From Brachionus plicatilis (lineage: Eukaryota; Rotifera; Eurotatoria; Ploima; Brachionidae): 64,000 bases of DNA. Numbering within the stretch: the stretch's first letter is position 1; each line of letters starts with the position of its first letter. The notes below the pieces were generated by a model, which was not told the origin of the DNA, did not search any database, and saw only the letters and a list, made by a program, of their open reading frames with translations. The stretch covers positions 36,651 through 100,650 of the forward strand of contig QEOQ01000122.1 in assembly GCA_010279815.1 (NCBI GenBank). Direction: 5' to 3'. Positions 59,736 through 64,000 of this stretch are shown piece by piece. A program made the translations under genes and the position numbers.

Positions 59736-61052
59736 TCAGTTTATGATGCATTGATCATTGAAAAAATCTGAAACACTGTTATAGTAGATGAGAGAGTCTT
59801 CAGTATTCAATCTAGTGCACAATTCACACAGTCTTCTTCGTTCAGTTTGAAAAGCAGAAAAAACAACTTGATATTCCAGTTTCCACTTCAAATAGCTGTA
59901 ATATGTGTCGAAATCATTGGCAACATAATTGAGATAATTGGCCAATTTCTGTGCATCGAAGTCAAAGTCCTGAGCGTGGATGAACGAATTAGGAGGAAGA
60001 TTGAGTTGATAGAATTGTTTGGACGGCTGTATTACTACTGGTATGATGCCAATGTGCAGCATTTTCCAAACTTTTTCGGTCAAATAATTTGAGCAATTTT
60101 TTGATTCAAATGAAAGATAGAATTTGTTTTTGGTCAATTGTTCGTGCTCACAGCCCGAATCTCTTGAACATTTGTCTTTTTCCCAAAAAAATCTTTTAAA
60201 AAAAGGCTCAAAATAGCTTGAACAAGCACCAAATACTTTAACTGGAAAATGCTGTTTCAATTGTTTGGCAAAGCTTATTCGAAATTTGGGTTCACAATTG
60301 CTCACAAACCATACTGCTTCATTTTTTTTAAATTTGAAATTTAACTTTATCTTTTTAAAAATATTGTCGCTATTTTGAATCATTTTTCTATAGATGCATC
60401 CATATGAACAATCGGATACTTCTGAATCTATTCTATAAGACATAGTCCAATTGAATTCATAATTATCCAAACTTTTATCTACTTTATTTGGTTCATCATT
60501 CCATAAGATCCATATTTGTTTTTTCCTTTTCGTTTCTATTACAGTAGGTCTTGAATCAAAACCGAAAAAGAATTTCAGTTCACTCTGTAAATCTGATTGA
60601 TGAAATAACAATGCTTGAGCGTTGTTAACATGACTTTTATCACAAGTAAAAATGCAATTTCTGTACGGGCATTCACTAAGGTATAACTCTTTTTTAGCTT
60701 CTTCGATATTTTTCTCAAATTCCTGACAATATTTAGTATTGCCGAAAATTTTCGTATACTCCAGAATCACAATATTTTTTGTTATGTTATTCACATCTCT
60801 TTTCTTTGGCATAACTTTTTTCCATTTTGAATCGTACAAAAATTTAATTTTGTAGTTTTCTAATTTTTTAAATTGATTTAGATAATCATGTGTTTGAATA
60901 TGTCTATCTGAAATACGAAGCCTCTTTTTCTTTTCGTATTTGTTGGAAAAAAAAGTAGAAAAAAGTAACAGTAAAATAATAAAAGAAAGAATTATGGCTA
61001 ACTTTTTATGAATGAAATTTCTTAAAACTGAAATATAAAGTTCATTTCTCAT
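59736..61052 (-). CDS. Alpha-1,3-fucosyltransferase, GT10 family (438 aa, intronless)
   Basis: A type II Golgi enzyme: short cytosolic N-terminus, one TM helix (about 17-35, KLAIILSFIILLLLFSTFF), a Lys-rich stem and a lumenal catalytic domain. The family signature is clear near residues 310-345: FYLSFESKNCSNYLTEKVWK followed by GIIPVV, equivalent to the FxxxFENSxxxDYxTEKxxxNAxxxGxVPV of GT10, which binds GDP-fucose. Upstream, AVWFVSNC (about 250) and VKVFGACS match the conserved acceptor-side strand. Asn in FENS is replaced by Ser-Lys (FESKN), a mild departure. About ten cysteines suggest disulfides. It would add fucose to GlcNAc on glycans in the Golgi. The ATG at 61052 puts the TM at the expected distance. 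Confidence 0.9.
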   Translation of the reverse strand: MRNELYISVLRNFIHKKLAIILSFIILLLLFSTFFSNKYEKKKRLRISDRHIQTHDYLNQFKKLENYKIKFLYDSKWKKVMPKKRDVNNITKNIVILEYTKIFGNTKYCQEFEKNIEEAKKELYLSECPYRNCIFTCDKSHVNNAQALLFHQSDLQSELKFFFGFDSRPTVIETKRKKQIWILWNDEPNKVDKSLDNYEFNWTMSYRIDSEVSDCSYGCIYRKMIQNSDNIFKKIKLNFKFKKNEAVWFVSNCEPKFRISFAKQLKQHFPVKVFGACSSYFEPFFKRFFWEKDKCSRDSGCEHEQLTKNKFYLSFESKNCSNYLTEKVWKMLHIGIIPVVIQPSKQFYQLNLPPNSFIHAQDFDFDAQKLANYLNYVANDFDTYYSYLKWKLEYQVVFSAFQTERRRLCELCTRLNTEDSLIYYNSVSDFFNDQCIIN

Positions 61053-63428
61053 TTTAAAAATTTTTTAGCCTATTTCTTTAATGAAAATATGCGTTGTGAA
61101 TTTATCTTAATTTTTATGTTTTGTTTTTCACGTGAAAATATTTGTTAAATAAAATAAAATCAAATTGGATAAATATACTAAAATTTATTTAGAACAAAAA
61201 CCCTCAAAAGTTTTTTTATTAATATAAAGATTTTCTTTTTATGAAAATATTTCTAATCATTTTATAATATTTATTCTTGGTCTTGATTCACATTATTAAA
61301 TTGTGTTTTATTAAAAGCCTAAGATTCTCTTCTGTTAAAAAATTTGAATTTTTTTATTTAGTTTTCGTTTAAAAAATAAATTATGACAAAATACTTTTTA
61401 TCTTTATTTATTAATTATTATTATTATTTTTATAATTAAAAAGCAAAAAATCATTTATACATAATTTAAAAGTAAATGATTTAATAGAAAATAGATAAAA
61501 AGGTCTTCATTGTTGATTTTTTTCCAAATAATTGCTTTAATGAATTTCAAAATTCTGATTTTTTTGAATTCTATTCAAGTTTATTTATAAAGCTACTAGA
61601 TTGTTTTTTTGCAAATTTTAAATATTTTTTGTTATTTTTAATTAGTATTTTTAATATATTAGTATTCTTAGATGCGAAACTTAAAACTTCATTTTTTTCT
61701 TTCTGGTAAAGTCAAGGAATCTTTGTAACGAATCAATTTCTTGATTTTATGTATGATCAATGATTATTATTTTTATCTTAATTAAGATTATGATCAAAAT
61801 CAAAATTAAAAGATAAAAGAAATCAAAATGTTTAGTGTAAATTTATGAATTTATTTTTTGGTTAAAATCTAAGAAAAAATTCTTATTACATTAAAAACTA
61901 AGGAAGTTTTTTTTCACAAATTGTGAGCCTATGTATAAAATTCCATCTCAAACATTAATTTTGGAAATTTTCTTTTGTTTAGAAGAAAAAAATGTGATGA
62001 TGTATATATGTTTGATGATACAGAGAAAATATGCATTATACAATCACTGAAAGATAAAAAAAATAGATAAATTTGAGTTCAAATTAATAAATTTCGTGAT
62101 AAAAAATAATTTTTTTTGAGTTAAAGGCCCAACTTAAGCTAGATCTGTTTTTAAGTCCCAAGTCTTAAGTACAGTCCAAGTCTGGACTTGATTTAAACAT
62201 TACTCTTAAAAATTTTCAGAATCTACTAAAAAGAACTAATTTTTTTTGAAGGATGATTAGAAAAAATTTGAATAACAAAAGTTTTAATGCAAAATCTCGA
62301 TCAGTCATTGTAAAACAATGCATCTTTAGTTTTTAGTTAATTAATTTAAATAATTAATTGATGATAGAATTGTCAAAAACCTTTATAGAGACAATCATCA
62401 ATCAGTATTCGGTTGTCGGCCAAAATGGGTCATTTTTGACCTAAACAGAAAATTATTTTTAATTATTTTATTTGATTGATTTCTATTGTTTAACTGATTG
62501 CCTTTCTTCTAGAAAAAAAAACCGAAAAACTAATCTTATTTTGAATTTCGGTTAGTTAAATAAAACTTTTTGACAAAACTTATTGATAGATAGGGCTTTT
62601 GAAGTAAACGTTTTTTTTGGTCAAAATTAACCCATTTTGGCCGCAACTTTATTTTTTCTATTTTGGACGGATAAGAGTTAAGAACTCGGCTATATCCAAT
62701 ATCTATAAAAATCCATAATAGTATATAAAATAAAATTTGTCGATATCACTAAATAAATAAAAATAAATAATATCACTAGAGAAAATCAACTTAACCATGA
62801 GCGTTTAAGTTAAGAAGGAGCATAAATACATGTTCCAATACGTCACCATATCAATACATAATCAATACATTAATAATTTTGATCAATTCTTATCAAAATT
62901 ATTACACAATTGGCTGATAGAGATTGTTACTATTCTTAGAAGATTAGAGAAATAAAAAAATATAATCAAAGTAAGATCAAAGGAAATAAATTAAATAATA
63001 TAAAAAAGTTATAAATTGGCATTAGAATCATAAATTAACTATTTTAATTTCATTTTCTAATAAATCATTTACCTGTAGCAAGATTCATCTAAATAACTAG
63101 ACTTGAATTGAATTTTAAGAATCTAATCTAATTGAAGATTTATTTTATCTGAGAAAGAAATGACTGATTTTTTCTGATTCATCATTTAAAGTTGAATTCT
63201 ATAAGGATTTTTTTCCTGAAATTAAAAAAAAATTTGTTTGAAGACCAACAAATAGTTATTTTGAATTACGTTTGATTAAAATAAAAGTTTTTTGAAACAT
63301 TTCAATTAAATTAGAAAAAAATTAAAAACTGTATTTACTTGTTCAGTAATATCAATATAATTAAACGATTCAATTTTTGGAATGGACACTATTTTTTAGT
63401 TCAAAAATTAAATAATTAATTCAAAATT
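61053..63428. other. Intergenic, AT-rich, with MITE fragments
   Basis: No supported gene. 62110-62215 holds AAGTCCCAAGTCTTAAGT and GTCCAAGTCTGGACTTG words like those of the hAT MITE family. A tiny block at 63074-63089 on the minus strand (ESCYR between AG and GT) could be a micro-exon of the TMEM272-like gene, but this is speculative. Confidence 0.45.
62412..62647. mobile_element. 236 bp MITE with 25 bp inverted ends
   Basis: Left CGGCCAAAATGGGTCATTTT (from 62417) and right AAATTAACCCATTTTGGCCG (to 62643), reverse complements with two or three differences; similarity extends a few bases outward (GTTG/CAAC). No ORF and no sure target duplication. Confidence 0.7.
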
Positions 63429-63808
63429 TTATATGACTTTAAATACTTGCTTCCAAATCGAAAATGTCCAATAATTTCCCATTAAAAACCATACAACTAG
63501 AAATCCAGTTATTACTCGGTCTACTAATTGTGTGTCATTTGAATTAATATCTCTAGATGCGTTAACTTGATGATCGAATCTGGACACACTCATTATTTCA
63601 CTTTGCTCAAAGTTATCTATTTTCCGACGCCTCTAAAATTCATAGAACACGTTGATTATTTTAACAAGGCCAAATGTGCCAAAAACAAACAGATAAATTG
63701 GTATCTTTGGTTGTATTGGACAGTTCATCAAATTCTTAATGCCAATATAGACCCAAGAAATTTGAAGCGATAGGAGAACAAACAACAATATGATAAAAAA
63801 TTCTTAAA
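63429..63808 (-). CDS. TMEM272-like membrane protein, partial, with in-frame TAG
   Basis: An acceptor (TTTAAG) at about 63810 opens a minus-strand frame with a hydrophobic span, then YIGIKNLMNCPIQPKIPIYL and VFGTFGLVKIIN. This matches the CPxxPxIPIYLLVxGxxGL core of TMEM272-like four-pass proteins. A TAG codon (63633-63635) follows VFYEF, but the same frame continues with RRRKIDNFEQSE and WFLMGNYWTFSIWKQ, the expected next TM region, before TAA at 63429 or a GTATTT donor after IWKQ. So it is a single nonsense change, an assembly error, or a pseudogene. The 5' exons are upstream of, or beyond, the window's right edge. Function of the family is unknown. Confidence 0.6.
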
Positions 63809-64000
63809 CCAAAGGTTAGATTAAAAAAAAAAGAAATTCTATAAAATATTATATAAAAATTTGAAAATTGTCGTTTGGCTTAGCAATTTTGAAAAACCAA
63901 ATTTAATTAATAGCGTCATCACGTGTTAAAAAACCGTTGAAAGTTGTGTGTTGGCAATGTCGCTCAACAAAACAAACCAAAACCGACGGTGGATATTTAA
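63809..64000. other. Right edge; possible 5' part of the TMEM272-like gene
   Basis: No clear exon. 63915-64000 is richer in G+C than the flanks, with CACGTG-like words, and may be a promoter or intron. Confidence 0.3.

Overview
This is a eukaryotic, very AT-rich window (by eye about 75-80% A+T). Genes have many short introns (about 45-70 bp) with GT-AG ends, and transposon remains fill much of the space between them. The mix of a ZDHHC palmitoyltransferase, Ig, ShKT and discoidin secreted proteins, an LRR-type GPCR and a family-10 fucosyltransferase is metazoan. Small introns, AT richness and many non-LTR, MULE and hAT remnants suggest a monogonont rotifer such as Brachionus. That assignment is inference; no rRNA or mitochondrial marker is present.

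Layout. 0.8-8.2 kb: one plus-strand gene of 19 exons that reads in frame from a DHHC palmitoyltransferase into a tandem, catalytically dead tyrosine-phosphatase-like module. It contains a U12-type AT-AC intron and a 2.6 kb intron with fold-back elements. 8.2-12.7 kb: non-coding, with hAT-type MITEs and a LINE tail. 12.75-13.4 kb: small minus-strand zinc-finger/SAM-domain gene. 13.4-19 kb: two doubtful exons, LINE remains and a 745 bp MITE. 19.5-20.25 kb: secreted cysteine-containing protein, minus strand. 21-26.6 kb: a 35-codon ORF, a perfect 301-unit tetranucleotide microsatellite, a decayed MULE and a LINE remnant with an assembly gap. 27.3-28.4 kb: secreted ShKT/discoidin gene, minus strand. 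32-35 kb: two-Ig membrane receptor, minus strand. 35-49.6 kb: mostly transposons (LINE relic, MULE, hAT with BED finger, second LINE clade, MULE relic) and one weak gene candidate. 50.2-52.4 kb: intronless LRR/7TM receptor, minus strand. 54-59.7 kb: nested LINE and hAT relics, including the longest RT frame in the window. 59.7-61.05 kb: alpha-1,3-fucosyltransferase, minus strand. 63.4-63.8 kb: partial TMEM272-like gene, minus strand.

The host genes do not form a pathway or operon. They share a membrane/secretory theme: S-acylation, cell-surface Ig and 7TM receptors, secreted matrix-like proteins and Golgi fucosylation. The most unusual items are the DHHC/pseudophosphatase fusion, the minor-spliceosome intron inside it, the shared 3' hairpin of several LINE copies, and DNA transposons whose ends are short degenerate repeat arrays.
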